From a virus, in IMG/VR virus record IMGVR_UViG_3300011115_000934, positions 33,983-97,982 of that record: DNA of 64,000 bases. One strand, written 5' to 3'. Within the stretch, counting starts at the first letter, position 1. Each line of letters opens with the position of its first letter. The notes under the pieces were generated by a model that saw nothing but the letters and a program-made list of their open reading frames with translations, was not told the origin of the DNA and ran no database searches. Shown in pieces: positions 18,648 to 27,885 of the stretch. The position numbers and the translations under genes are program-made.

Positions 18648-19510
18648 TAGACGTTTCATATTTTCAAACAAATAACGCTAACACACAAATATTTCAAAAT
18701 GGTGATACTTGGCAAACTTGGATAAAACCAAGAAATGCTAAAACAGTAAACTTCTTTGTTGTAGGAGCAGGTTCCGGTGGTGGAGGTGGATTCGTAGCTG
18801 CTGCTGGAAATAAAAGCGGTGGACAAGGAGGTTCTAATGGTGGTAATGTAAAACTAATACTACAAGCATCTCTTCTACCAGACATATTATATATTATTCC
18901 AGGAACTGGAGGAGCAGGTGGTATAGGAGGTAATCCTTCAACAGCAGGAGGAGCAGCAACTAAATCATTCGTATGCCTAACACCAGATACTGGAAGCGTT
19001 TCAAATATAGTCTGTACTTCAGGAAATGCAGCAGCAACAGGTGGTACAGGTGGATCTACATTAACTGCAACAGGTGGAGTTGGAGAAACCATAGCCACGA
19101 CTGCAAATATGATATTTGTAAATTTAGGAAATTTTATAGCAACAGCAGGTACTGCGGGGTCCTCTGGAGGATTAACTACTGGTGGAAATAATGGAGTTGT
19201 TGCATTCATGGTACCAGGTTCAGGCGGTGGAGGTTCATCCACAGCAGGTGGAAACCCGTCTGCTGCGGCAGGACCATTCCCTTTACAATCAGGAGCTACA
19301 ACTGCCACAGGTCCAAAAAACGGATTAATATTCTACAAACCTATTTTTGGATTAGTAGGAGGAGTTGGTGGAGGTGGAGGAACCACAGGAGTAAACGGCG
19401 GAAACGGAGCACCAGGATGTGGTGGTGGTGGAGGTGGAGCAGGAACCACATCAGCAGGAAATGGTGGAAGAGGTGGAGACGGATTCGTTATAATAACTAC
19501 AAACTTTTAA
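18644..19510 (+). CDS. Glycine-rich adhesin-like protein 2
   Basis: 288 residues, clearly a paralogue of the genes on both sides: it shares the N-terminal pattern DVSYFQTNN, then DTWQTWIKPRNAKTVNFFVV, a Gly-rich body with GSGGGGG and GGGGGGAG runs, and the end GRGGDGFVIITTNF. The Gly-rich loops between conserved strands differ from the neighbours, as expected if receptor binding diversifies. It overlaps the preceding stop by four bases. Confidence 0.8.
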   Translation: MIDVSYFQTNNANTQIFQNGDTWQTWIKPRNAKTVNFFVVGAGSGGGGGFVAAAGNKSGGQGGSNGGNVKLILQASLLPDILYIIPGTGGAGGIGGNPSTAGGAATKSFVCLTPDTGSVSNIVCTSGNAAATGGTGGSTLTATGGVGETIATTANMIFVNLGNFIATAGTAGSSGGLTTGGNNGVVAFMVPGSGGGGSSTAGGNPSAAAGPFPLQSGATTATGPKNGLIFYKPIFGLVGGVGGGGGTTGVNGGNGAPGCGGGGGGAGTTSAGNGGRGGDGFVIITTNF

Positions 19511-19513
19511 TTT

Positions 19514-20416
19514 ATGTTAGATTTATCTCATATACCAAGTAATCAAGAAAATATAAAAGTATTCTACTCAAATGGAATTACAAATGCCTGGCAAACTTGG
19601 CAAAAGCCAAGAAAATGTCAATATGTTTGGATAATGTGTATTGGAGGTGCAGGTGGTGGTGGTGGAGGAACTTCGGGTGGTTTTCCATATTCAACAGGAG
19701 GAGGATCAGGAGCAGTAACGAGAGCTTTATTTAATGCAGCACACTTACCCAATACACTATATGTGCAAGTAGGTTTAGGTGGTGCAGGTGGACTAGAGGG
19801 GCTTAATGGATCATCAGGTACTAGAAGTAACATAAGTATCTTACCAAATACCACAGCAACAAATGTCGTATTAGCATCAGGCACTACAGCAGCCGTAGGA
19901 GGAAAAGGTGATGGGACAGCAACAAATGCTGCAGGAGAAACTGCATTTACTAGTGGTATAGGAGCTTTTGTAACTTTAGCTAATTTTATTTCAACAGCAG
20001 GAGTTACAGCAGTAGGAGTAGCATTGGCCCAAGCACCCGATTTAGTACCTTTTACTTCTCAAATAGTAACAGCAGGAGGTGGAGGTCCTAGTTATAATCC
20101 TCCATTACAACTAGCATTTAATGGTGCCTCAATATTATCGTCCAGCATTAGTTCACTAATCCCAGGAGGAGTGGGTACAAATACTTCAGGAAGTAATGCT
20201 ACAAATGGAGCAAATGGTATTACATCTTTTAATCCTTTTTTCTCAACAGGAGGAGCTGGTGGTGGAACCGCAGTAAGTGGTTCTGGAGGGAATGGTGGAC
20301 TTGGAGGAATAGGCTCAGGTGGTGGTGCTGGAGGGGCAGGAAACACATCTTTAGGATATACATCCGGAATAGGTGGGAAAGGTGGTGATGGTTTGGTTAT
20401 TATAGTATCGTTCTAG
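19514..20416 (+). CDS. Glycine-rich adhesin-like protein 3
   Basis: 300 residues, third paralogue: start MLDLSHIPSNQENIKVFYS, then NAWQTWQKPRKCQYVWIMCI, a Gly-rich body (GGAGGGGGG) and the end GGKGGDGLVIIVSF. It begins three bases after the preceding stop. The set of three probably supplies tail-tip or fibre-tip adhesins that may assemble together or act as alternatives. Confidence 0.8.
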   Translation: MLDLSHIPSNQENIKVFYSNGITNAWQTWQKPRKCQYVWIMCIGGAGGGGGGTSGGFPYSTGGGSGAVTRALFNAAHLPNTLYVQVGLGGAGGLEGLNGSSGTRSNISILPNTTATNVVLASGTTAAVGGKGDGTATNAAGETAFTSGIGAFVTLANFISTAGVTAVGVALAQAPDLVPFTSQIVTAGGGGPSYNPPLQLAFNGASILSSSISSLIPGGVGTNTSGSNATNGANGITSFNPFFSTGGAGGGTAVSGSGGNGGLGGIGSGGGAGGAGNTSLGYTSGIGGKGGDGLVIIVSF

Positions 20417-20436
20417 ATAGCAAACTTCAATAAAAA

Positions 20437-20465
20437 CAAACTATTGGAATAGTTTGATATTTATA
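20437..20465 (+). promoter_or_regulatory. Hairpin fused to late-promoter-like motif
   Basis: CAAACTAT, loop TGGA and ATAGTTTG form a perfect 8-bp hairpin (20437-20456), and TATTTATA follows at once (20458-20465), 19 bases before the neck gene ATG. The hairpin has no T tract, so it may stabilise the 3' end of the adhesin message. Confidence 0.55.
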
Positions 20466-20484
20466 ATAAAAATAAACATATAAC

Positions 20485-21642
20485 ATGGCCAATATTTCTA
20501 TATGGAACGGTAGTTCTACTTTTGCAGCCGGACAAACCCCTTTTGGATTCTACGATAGTGACACATCTTTTCGAACAGAAGCAGATAAAGTTGCAAAATT
20601 CTGTGCAATACGTTTAGGATACCCACTAATGGATGTAGAATTAAATTCAGGTTCATTCTATGCTTGCTTTGAAGAAGCACTTACTACTTACGGAAACGAA
20701 GTATACCAAGCACTTGCAGTTCAGAATTATATATCATTAGAAGGAGGAGATATTAACAATCCACTAAATGATGCAGTAGTAACTCCAAGTCTTCAAAATG
20801 TTGTTAGACTTTCAAACAGCTACGGAACAGAAGCTGGAGTAGGAGGAAATGTTACATTGAATAAAGGATATATAAACGTTTCTTCAAGCATACAAGAATA
20901 CGATCTAAAGCAATGGGCAATAAACGAGGGAATAACAGGAGGTATCGAAATACGAAAAGTATACTACGAAGCACCACCAGCCATCATGAGATATTTTGAC
21001 CCTTATGCAGGAACAGGTACAGGTATTCAATCACTTATGGATGCGTTTGATTTCGGATCTTTTTCACCAGGGGTGAACTTTTTATTAATGCCAATTTCTT
21101 ATGACTTACTGAAAGTACAAGCAATTGAATTTAATGACCAAGTAAGAAAATCAGCATACTCTTTTGAGGTACATAATAATCATTTAAGACTTTTCCCAAC
21201 TCCTAAATCAGATGGTTTAATTTGGTTTGAGTATTATAAATTAACAGACAAGCAATTACTAGACGATGCAGCTTCAACTCCTGGAGGAGTAGGAGGAGCA
21301 ATTACAAACGTATCAAACGTACCTTACGAAAATCCAACATACAGTGCAGTCAATTCAATTGGAAGACAGTGGATATACAAATATGCATTGGCTCTATCAA
21401 AGGAACTCTTAGCGTATGTTAGGGGTAAGTACACAACTGTACCAGTTCCTGGATCAGAAGCAACTTTAAACCAAGCAGACCTCTTAGCAGATGCTCGTTC
21501 AGAAAAAGAAGCATTAATTGTAAACTTAAGGGATATATTAGAAAAGACATCAAGGGTAAGTCAATTAGAAAGAAAGTCTCAAGAGGCTGGATTTTTACAG
21601 TCAGTACTTAAAGAAGTACCAATGGTAATATTTGTAGGATAA
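20485..21642 (+). CDS. Neck protein (gp13-like)
   Basis: 385 residues. The segment EADKVAKFCAIRLGYPLMDV followed by ACFEEALTTYGNEV resembles the start of gp13-type neck proteins in T4-like marine phages. Such proteins close the portal and make the surface to which the tail binds. The stop overlaps the next start by one base (TAATG). The chain of overlapping genes to 23316 fits a neck and tail-completion operon. The call is inferred from motif and order. Confidence 0.6.
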   Translation: MANISIWNGSSTFAAGQTPFGFYDSDTSFRTEADKVAKFCAIRLGYPLMDVELNSGSFYACFEEALTTYGNEVYQALAVQNYISLEGGDINNPLNDAVVTPSLQNVVRLSNSYGTEAGVGGNVTLNKGYINVSSSIQEYDLKQWAINEGITGGIEIRKVYYEAPPAIMRYFDPYAGTGTGIQSLMDAFDFGSFSPGVNFLLMPISYDLLKVQAIEFNDQVRKSAYSFEVHNNHLRLFPTPKSDGLIWFEYYKLTDKQLLDDAASTPGGVGGAITNVSNVPYENPTYSAVNSIGRQWIYKYALALSKELLAYVRGKYTTVPVPGSEATLNQADLLADARSEKEALIVNLRDILEKTSRVSQLERKSQEAGFLQSVLKEVPMVIFVG

Positions 21643-21947
21643 TGAAAATAAAAAATTTAATTAACGAAGTAACTTTTACAATGTACCAAGGATTGGTACG
21701 AGTAGGACATACAGATGAAATAACAGCCTCAGAGGTAGCCGACTTTGTAAGAGCAATGCCAGGAGTAACAAGAGTATCAGCAGTAGATTCAAATGAAGAT
21801 ACCAATATAGTGATACTAAAAGTAAAAATACTAACTGCCAAACCAGGACCAGTAGTATTTGAAAAATTAAAAAAAGATACTTTTAAACTTGTACCAAATA
21901 TTAAAAAGGTAGAGATTTCAATAAAATCAATTGAGAAAATAGAGTAA
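21642..21947 (+). CDS. Small neck-operon protein, unknown
   Basis: 101 residues with alternating strands and helices (ferredoxin-like pattern), for example HTDEITASEVADFVRAMPGV. Both ends overlap neighbours by one base. It may be a neck assembly factor. No family was recognised. Confidence 0.7.
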   Translation: MKIKNLINEVTFTMYQGLVRVGHTDEITASEVADFVRAMPGVTRVSAVDSNEDTNIVILKVKILTAKPGPVVFEKLKKDTFKLVPNIKKVEISIKSIEKIE

Positions 21948-22435
21948 TGATATTTGGAAGCCAAAACGATTTTAAACTATTTGTAGGAATAAACAGAGAG
22001 CTACTATCAGATGTAATAGAGCAAGAAGTTTTATACCATAAGATATCTTTGGAACAAACTACAGCAAATATCTATGGAGAGGCACAAGATAAACTATACT
22101 GGTCTCCAATAAAATTAAACTGCTTAATTGATAGAGGAGATCAACAAACAACGGTAGATGATTTTGGACCAGACAATATAAGAAGCCTAAGTTTTAAATT
22201 TTTAAGACAAGATCTTAAAGATGCAAATACCTTCCCTGAGGTAGGAGATATTATACAGTGGAATGAAGATTATTACGAAGTTGATAATACAACAGAGAAC
22301 CAACTATTCCTAGGGAAAGACGAAAATTACAACCTAACCGATTACGGACCAAACTTTGGAGGAACACTTTCAATTATCTGTATTTGCCACTTAACAAGAG
22401 CAGACAAAGTAGGATTACTTAAACAAAGAATCTAA
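21947..22435 (+). CDS. Neck protein (gp14-like)
   Basis: 162 residues, starting MIFGSQNDFKLFVGINREL. The sequence has the arrangement of gp14-type neck subunits: YWSPIKLNCLIDRGD in the middle and a Tyr-rich WNEDYYEVDN strand pair. It lies between the gp13-like and gp15-like genes, which is the order in T4. The usual length in T4 is larger (about 250), so the name is tentative. Confidence 0.6.
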   Translation: MIFGSQNDFKLFVGINRELLSDVIEQEVLYHKISLEQTTANIYGEAQDKLYWSPIKLNCLIDRGDQQTTVDDFGPDNIRSLSFKFLRQDLKDANTFPEVGDIIQWNEDYYEVDNTTENQLFLGKDENYNLTDYGPNFGGTLSIICICHLTRADKVGLLKQRI

Positions 22436-23316
22436 TGGCATTAACAAGAAAACCTATACCAAAATCACAAGTTGAATTGTCTCAAGAGACGATCACACCC
22501 TATATAGATCAAGGTAAGGCTCCCGTACCTGCTAATAAAAAAAGAGAGAATCAAATATCACTAAAAGGAGATGATGTAAAACAACTCTCAGTAGGATTAA
22601 AAGACGTAGATGAATCAATCTTTTTTTACTTTAATAATGTTATTAGACCATCAGTAATCCAAAACAGTACTAAATTAAATGTACCAGTTCTATACGGATC
22701 ACCTGAAAGATGGGCATCTATGCAAAAGGATGGATTTTACAGAGATAATAACGGTAAGATTCAGACCCCACTTATCATGGTAAAACGTGATTCTATAGAG
22801 AAAAATAGGTCTTTGGGTAACAAAATGGATGCAAATAATCCAATTCACTTTGGTGTTTTTCAAAAAAAATACTCACAAAAGAACGTCTATGACCACTTTT
22901 CTACACTAAATAACAGACAACCAGTCAAAGAATACTACGGAGTTATCATGCCTGACTATGTAAATTTGGTTTACACTTGTGTAATTTTTACAGAATACGT
23001 AGAGCAAATGAATAAGATTATCGAATCTGTAAACTTTGCATCAGATTCATACTGGGGAGATCCAGAAAGATTTAAGTTTAGAGCAGCAATTGACAACTAT
23101 ACAACGACAACAGAGCTAGTAGATGGAGGGGATCGTACAGTAAAAACTTCTTTCCAAATAAAAATAGCAGGATATATTGTTTCAGATGCAATAAATACAT
23201 CAGTTGGTAATCCAAATAAGTTCTTTTCCAAAGCAGCAGTAACGTTTGGAGTAGAAACAGTAGGATCAATAGATGTACTAACAAACAAAACAGATCCAGG
23301 TACATCAATAAATTAA
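22435..23316 (+). CDS. Tail terminator / sheath stabiliser (gp15-like)
   Basis: 293 residues, near T4 gp15 (272). Conserved-looking parts are VPVLYGSPERWASM in the first third and MPDYVNLVYTCVIFTEYVEQ followed by ESVNFASDSYWGDPERFKF, then TSFQIKIAGYIV. gp15 forms the hexameric ring that caps the tail and joins it to the neck. It is followed by sheath and tube genes, as in other myoviruses. Confidence 0.7.
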   Translation: MALTRKPIPKSQVELSQETITPYIDQGKAPVPANKKRENQISLKGDDVKQLSVGLKDVDESIFFYFNNVIRPSVIQNSTKLNVPVLYGSPERWASMQKDGFYRDNNGKIQTPLIMVKRDSIEKNRSLGNKMDANNPIHFGVFQKKYSQKNVYDHFSTLNNRQPVKEYYGVIMPDYVNLVYTCVIFTEYVEQMNKIIESVNFASDSYWGDPERFKFRAAIDNYTTTTELVDGGDRTVKTSFQIKIAGYIVSDAINTSVGNPNKFFSKAAVTFGVETVGSIDVLTNKTDPGTSIN

Positions 23317-23344
23317 TTATGGTATACAATTAACAATAAAATTT

Positions 23345-23596
23345 ATGGAAACAAAAAAGTTACAAGAAACAGAAGTACAACAACTCAAATTAATTCAACA
23401 AAAAAACCAAGACATATTATTAGAGTTTGGACAAATTGAACTAATTAAATTAGAGCTAAAAAGCAGAGTACAAAGTGCAAAAGCATTTTTAGAAGAGCTA
23501 AGAGAAGAGGAAAAAACTCTATCTGAATATTTACAAAGTACATACGGAAAAGGAAGTGTAAATTTAGATAAAGGAGAGTTTACTCCTTTTGAATAA
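23345..23596 (+). CDS. Small coiled-coil protein
   Basis: 83 residues, nearly all one amphipathic helix (KLQETEVQQLKLIQQKNQD and following heptads), ending GKGSVNLDKGEFTPFE. Proteins of this length and type are common in aquatic T4-like phages, but no role can be given. It precedes a structured intergenic region. Confidence 0.65.
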   Translation: METKKLQETEVQQLKLIQQKNQDILLEFGQIELIKLELKSRVQSAKAFLEELREEEKTLSEYLQSTYGKGSVNLDKGEFTPFE

Positions 23597-23604
23597 TATA
23601 GAAG

Positions 23605-23674
23605 GGTTTTGATCCTCCTTTCCTATTTATTATAGAATATAGAACCTAGCACTATAGGAAGGTTTACCAAAACC
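23605..23674 (+). terminator. Long imperfect hairpin between tail operons
   Basis: GGTTTT pairs with AAAACC at the outside, and CCTTTCCTAT pairs with ATAGGAAGG (one bulged T) inside, over 70 bases. There is no T run after it. It may protect the upstream mRNA 3' end or slow polymerase before the sheath unit. Confidence 0.5.
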
Positions 23675-23680
23675 ACATGA

Positions 23681-23688
23681 TATTTATA
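23681..23688 (+). promoter_or_regulatory. Late-promoter-like motif TATTTATA
   Basis: The octamer lies 27 bases before the sheath ATG. Confidence 0.55.
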
Positions 23689-23715
23689 ATAAATTAAAAA
23701 ACAAATTTACAAAAC

Positions 23716-25824
23716 ATGGCAGAATCAATTATCTCTCCAGGAGTATATACAAGAGAAAACGATACCTCTTTCATTACACCAGCACCAATTCAGGCAGGAG
23801 CAGCATTTGTTGGACCAACAGTTAAAGGGCCGGATAACCAGCCTCTTATCGTTACATCCTATAGTGACTACGTAAGAAAGTTTGGTGAAACCTTTTTATC
23901 AGGTTCTACCTTTTACGAATATCTTACCTCAGTATCAGTAAAAAACTATTTCCAGAATGGTGGTCAAACAGCTTTAGTAACAAGAGTCGTATCAGGATCA
24001 TACACAGGAGCAGTTTCAACTAACTTATTTACAGGAGCAAACAAAGCTACAGGTTCAGGAACATTTGCATCACAATCAGCAGATGGTCAACAGTATGCAA
24101 TATCGTATGCAGGAACTACTTACACATTTGTTGCCACTGGATCAATACCAACACCAACAGATTCACCTTCTAGTGGAGTGTTTTATTTTGCAACTGGATC
24201 ATCAATAGCAACTACAATTACAAATTTAGCTACTGAGATAAACCTATACCCAACATATCTACCAGTTTCAGCATCAGCTACTGCTACAGCATTGCAATTA
24301 TCATCTTCATTAGGTACTGTAGGAAATGGAATCACTTTCTTAACAGGGTCTATTGCAGGTGGAACACCAAACCTTACCTTAGCAACTTTAGGAGGTGGTA
24401 CAGATCAAGCACCATTCACTCTAACAACATTAGGAGAAGGGGCTATCTATAACAATGCAACAGGATCAGCAGATTCAGGAAGGTCAAACAGTGATGGATC
24501 CTTAGTATCAGGTTCAGCAGATAACGTAAGATGGGAAATTCAAAATACTAATACTACATTAGGAACATTTACAATAGTTGTAAGACAAGGAAATGATAAT
24601 ACTAACAACAAAACAATCCTTGAAACATTTACTGTAAATCTTGATCCAAACTCAGATAATTATATTGAAAAAGTAATTGGTAACCAATTTGTTTCAGTAG
24701 CAACAGATTCTTCAACAGGAACATCATATAACTACTTAAACGGAACATTCCCAAATAGATCAAGCTATGTTAGAGTATCTTCAGTAGCATTATCAACTCC
24801 AAACTACTTAGGTAATGATGGAGTGACAGTTAATAGAGATGCAGCTGGTAACTTATTCTCAACATACATACCAAGAATAGCATCAGGAGCATTCTACAAT
24901 GCAACAGGAGCAGCTAAATCAGGAGCTAGCTATTTTGGTGGAATTGGAACTACATCAGGAGAATCTCAAGGACTGGTACCTGCAAACTACACGACTGCAT
25001 TATCGCTATTATCAAATAAAGATGATTACCAATTTAATATCGTATCAGCACCAGGATTAATTAATAATGCAGGATTTACTTCTACAATAAGCTCATTTAT
25101 TGCATTAGCAGAAAATAGAGGAGATTGTATTGCAGTAGTAGATTTAGTAAAAACAGGATCTATTGTAAGTGATGTAACAGGTCAAGCAGTAACAATAAAC
25201 TCATCATACGCAGCAACATACTGGCCTTGGTTACAAATTCAATCAGCTACAGGTAGAAACGAATACGTTCCAGCAGGAACAGTAATACCAGGAGTTTATG
25301 CATTTACAGATGCTTCATCAGCACCATGGTTTGCACCAGCAGGACTTGTAAGAGGTGGAATTGGAGGAGTAATTCAAGCAGAAAGAAAATTAACTAAAGG
25401 TGATAGAGATGTTCTTTATGCAGGAAAAGTTAATCCAATCGCTTCTTTCCCAGGAACTGGTATATCAGTATTCGGACAAAAAACTTTACAAACTAAAGCA
25501 TCAGCATTAGATAGAGTAAATGTAAGAAGATTATTAATTGAACTTAAGAAATTTATTGGTGATCAAGCAAGAAACTTAGTATTCGAACAAAATACTATTT
25601 CAACTAGAAACAAGTTCTTAGCGACGGTCAATCCTTACTTAGAATCAGTAGTACAAAGACAAGGTCTTTATGCTTACAGAGTTGTAATGGACGATACTAA
25701 CAACACAGCAGACGTAGTTGATAGAAATCAATTAGTAGGTCAAATATTTATTCAACCAGCTAAAACAATTGAATTTGTAGTATTAGACTTCACAATTGAG
25801 CCAACTGGAGCAACTTTTGGATAA
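23716..25824 (+). CDS. Tail sheath protein (gp18-like)
   Basis: 702 residues, close to T4 gp18 (659). The N-terminus AESIISPGVYTRENDTSFIT matches the usual start of phage sheath proteins (SPGVY). The C-terminal domain has RLLIELKKFIGDQARNLVFE, followed by IFIQPAKTIEFVVLDFTIEP, the conserved handshake region. The middle is a Thr/Ser-rich insertion domain exposed on the sheath surface. It contracts around the tube during injection, and the tube gene follows. Confidence 0.95.
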   Translation: MAESIISPGVYTRENDTSFITPAPIQAGAAFVGPTVKGPDNQPLIVTSYSDYVRKFGETFLSGSTFYEYLTSVSVKNYFQNGGQTALVTRVVSGSYTGAVSTNLFTGANKATGSGTFASQSADGQQYAISYAGTTYTFVATGSIPTPTDSPSSGVFYFATGSSIATTITNLATEINLYPTYLPVSASATATALQLSSSLGTVGNGITFLTGSIAGGTPNLTLATLGGGTDQAPFTLTTLGEGAIYNNATGSADSGRSNSDGSLVSGSADNVRWEIQNTNTTLGTFTIVVRQGNDNTNNKTILETFTVNLDPNSDNYIEKVIGNQFVSVATDSSTGTSYNYLNGTFPNRSSYVRVSSVALSTPNYLGNDGVTVNRDAAGNLFSTYIPRIASGAFYNATGAAKSGASYFGGIGTTSGESQGLVPANYTTALSLLSNKDDYQFNIVSAPGLINNAGFTSTISSFIALAENRGDCIAVVDLVKTGSIVSDVTGQAVTINSSYAATYWPWLQIQSATGRNEYVPAGTVIPGVYAFTDASSAPWFAPAGLVRGGIGGVIQAERKLTKGDRDVLYAGKVNPIASFPGTGISVFGQKTLQTKASALDRVNVRRLLIELKKFIGDQARNLVFEQNTISTRNKFLATVNPYLESVVQRQGLYAYRVVMDDTNNTADVVDRNQLVGQIFIQPAKTIEFVVLDFTIEPTGATFG

Positions 25825-25838
25825 TTTAGAAACAAAGA

Positions 25839-25846
25839 TATTTATA
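25839..25846 (+). promoter_or_regulatory. Late-promoter-like motif TATTTATA
   Basis: The octamer lies 19 bases before the tube ATG. Confidence 0.55.
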
Positions 25847-25865
25847 ATAAAATAAATAAAATAAA

Positions 25866-26354
25866 ATGGCAGTATTAGATCCAAATGAAATTATGTTTAG
25901 AGCCTTCGAACCAATGGTTCAACACAGGTTCGTAATGTATATAGACAATATCCCAGCATTCATGATTAAAAACGTGAAAGCTCCAAACTTCACAGATTCA
26001 GAGATCAAACTTGATCACATTAACTCTTACAGAAAAATAAGAGGAAAAAGAAACTGGGAGAATATGGATATGACTTTATACTCACCAATCACTCCTTCTG
26101 GAGCTCAAGCAGTAATGGAATGGGCTCGTTTAGGATACGAATCAGTAACAGGTAGAGCTGGATATTCAGATTTCTATAAGAAAGATTTAACTCTTAACAT
26201 TCTAGGTCCTGTAGGAGATATTGTAGGGGAGTGGATTATCAAAGGAGCTTTCTTAACAAAAGGAGATTTTGGACAATTTGACTGGACTTCTGCTGACGGA
26301 GTAGTAGAGATAGGAATTTCAATTGCAATGGATTATTGTGTCCTCAACTATTAG
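25866..26354 (+). CDS. Tail tube protein (gp19-like)
   Basis: 162 residues against 163 in T4. FEPMVQHRFVMYIDNIPAFM at the start and KVKAPNFTDSEIKLDHINSY match the beta-barrel tube fold shared by myovirus tubes and Hcp, and MTLYSPITPSGAQAVMEW follows. It stacks as hexamers inside the sheath. Confidence 0.93.
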   Translation: MAVLDPNEIMFRAFEPMVQHRFVMYIDNIPAFMIKNVKAPNFTDSEIKLDHINSYRKIRGKRNWENMDMTLYSPITPSGAQAVMEWARLGYESVTGRAGYSDFYKKDLTLNILGPVGDIVGEWIIKGAFLTKGDFGQFDWTSADGVVEIGISIAMDYCVLNY

Positions 26355-26388
26355 AGTCGTATACTAAATTACTACTTTTTAAAACTTA

Positions 26389-26421
26389 TGCCTATTTATA
26401 ATAAAGTAAATAGGCATTTTT
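26389..26421 (+). terminator. Terminator containing a late-promoter motif in its stem
   Basis: TGCCTATTTA pairs with TAAATAGGCA, followed by T6. The 5' arm contains TATTTATA (26393-26400), so one sequence may end the tube unit and start transcription of the endonuclease gene at 26423. Being so close, the transcript would have almost no leader. Confidence 0.7.
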
Positions 26422-26422
26422 T

Positions 26423-27049
26423 ATGGAACAGTATTTTAAAATTATTAGACAAGCAATACAAGAGGGTAGGAAAAAAGGACAAGGGACTTACTATGAGGCA
26501 CATCATATCATTCCTAGAAGTTTTAATAAGAAGTCAACAACAATACTACTGACACCCGAAGAACACTACACAGTTCATAAGATATTAGCAGAGTATTGGA
26601 AAGGACATTCAATCTATAGTAGGAAAATGTTATGGGCTTTCCATAGAATTTCTTTTGATGGTAAGAGGAAAATTACAAAAAAGGAGTATGGAGAAGCAAG
26701 GAGAATTTTACAAGAGTTGTGGCAAAGTGATAAATCTATTTCTCATAAAGAAAAAATAGCAATTGCACTAAAAGGGAATACAAATAATTCTACAAGAGTC
26801 TTCAAAGGAATGAAATCGGACATGACAGATGAAGGTAGAGCATCCCTATCAAAAAGCATTTCAAAAAGAAACAAGGGACTTAAGTTAGCAGCAAAAGGTC
26901 CATACACAGTAGTATTTGAAGATGGAAGAACTTATACAGAGAAATCCTACCAGGACATATCCAATCAGATAGGAATAGCATACGCTACACTCCAACACAG
27001 ACATAAAAATAATCCAGGAGAGTTTAAAAAAGGATGGAAAATACAATAA
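26423..27049 (+). CDS. HNH homing endonuclease
   Basis: 208 residues. The HNH core is YYEAHHIIPRSF followed by LLTPEEHYTVHKIL (about residues 25-57). The C-terminal part, EDGRTYTEKSYQDISNQIG followed by ATLQHRHKN, looks like a NUMOD-type DNA-binding helix-turn-helix. It is a free-standing homing gene inserted between tube and chaperone genes, flanked by two hairpin terminators. It is expected to cut an allele lacking the insertion. No intron is visible around it. Confidence 0.85.
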   Translation: MEQYFKIIRQAIQEGRKKGQGTYYEAHHIIPRSFNKKSTTILLTPEEHYTVHKILAEYWKGHSIYSRKMLWAFHRISFDGKRKITKKEYGEARRILQELWQSDKSISHKEKIAIALKGNTNNSTRVFKGMKSDMTDEGRASLSKSISKRNKGLKLAAKGPYTVVFEDGRTYTEKSYQDISNQIGIAYATLQHRHKNNPGEFKKGWKIQ

Positions 27050-27052
27050 GAC

Positions 27053-27081
27053 CTGGCAATCGTCAGGCTTTGTTGTTTTAA
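27053..27081 (+). terminator. Hairpin after homing endonuclease
   Basis: CCTGGC, loop AATC and GTCAGG form a 6-bp stem followed by a T-rich tract (TTTGTTGTTTT). It probably ends the inserted gene. Confidence 0.6.
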
Positions 27082-27105
27082 AAAAGTTTTAACCGTATAT
27101 TTATA
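27073..27105 (+). promoter_or_regulatory. Host-type promoter overlapping late motif
   Basis: TTG (27073-27075), a 20-base spacer and TATATTT (27096-27102). The same region reads TATTTATA at 27098-27105. It stands 30 bases before the gene at 27136. Confidence 0.6.
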
Positions 27106-27135
27106 TATAGAAAAAGTTATTAACAAATAAAATTT

Positions 27136-27885
27136 ATGGAAAACAAATTTAACCTACCAACCGAAACGGTAGATCTTCCTTCAAAGGGACTTCTTTATCC
27201 AAAAGATTCTCCACTATCAGAAGGTAAAATTGAAATGAAATATATGACCGCTAAGGAAGAGGATATTTTAACAAATTCAAACTATATTAGACAAGGAGTA
27301 GTTATTGATAAACTACTACAATCATTAATTATCTCTCCAATTAACTACTCGGACTTGCTTATAGGAGATAAGGATGCAGTTATGATGGCAGCTCGTATTT
27401 TGGGGTATGGAAAGGATTACGACTTTCAATACGCAGGAGAAAAAATTACAGTAGATTTGTCTACGTTAAAACTTAAAGAACTAGACGAAAGTGTAATAAA
27501 GGAGAAAGGTAAAAATGAGTTTGAATATAAACTTCCAAATACTGACAATGTTATTACTTTTAGATTATTAACACAAAAAGATGATAGGGATATTGATGCT
27601 GAATTAGAAGGATTAAAAAAACTTAATAAGAATTCTAACAACGAACTAACAACACGTCTAAAGTATATGATACTGTCAATTAACGGTAACTACGAAAGAG
27701 GAACAGTAAGACAGTTTGTAGACACAGCATTTTTGGCTAGAGATTCAAGAGCATTTAGAGAGTACTACGCACAAATATCTCCAGGAGTAGAAACAAAAAT
27801 TAAATTTGAAACAGAGTTTGGTGACGAGGAGGACATCAACATTCAGTTTAATTCTAACTTTTTTTGGCCTGAGTCCGGAAACTAG
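27136..27885 (+). CDS. T4_baseplate-type hub protein / first tail assembly chaperone
   Basis: 249 residues. The start has LPSKGLLYPKDSPLSEGKIE then YMTAKEEDILTNSNYIRQG, which matches the gp26-type T4_baseplate family as I know it. In this phage it lies between tube and tape measure, the place of tail assembly chaperones. Its last codons cross a run of seven T (27859-27865), and the overlapping frame that starts at 27806 continues in the +1 frame with well-conserved-looking protein. A +1 shift would make a fused product of about 330 residues. Confidence 0.75.
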   Translation: MENKFNLPTETVDLPSKGLLYPKDSPLSEGKIEMKYMTAKEEDILTNSNYIRQGVVIDKLLQSLIISPINYSDLLIGDKDAVMMAARILGYGKDYDFQYAGEKITVDLSTLKLKELDESVIKEKGKNEFEYKLPNTDNVITFRLLTQKDDRDIDAELEGLKKLNKNSNNELTTRLKYMILSINGNYERGTVRQFVDTAFLARDSRAFREYYAQISPGVETKIKFETEFGDEEDINIQFNSNFFWPESGN

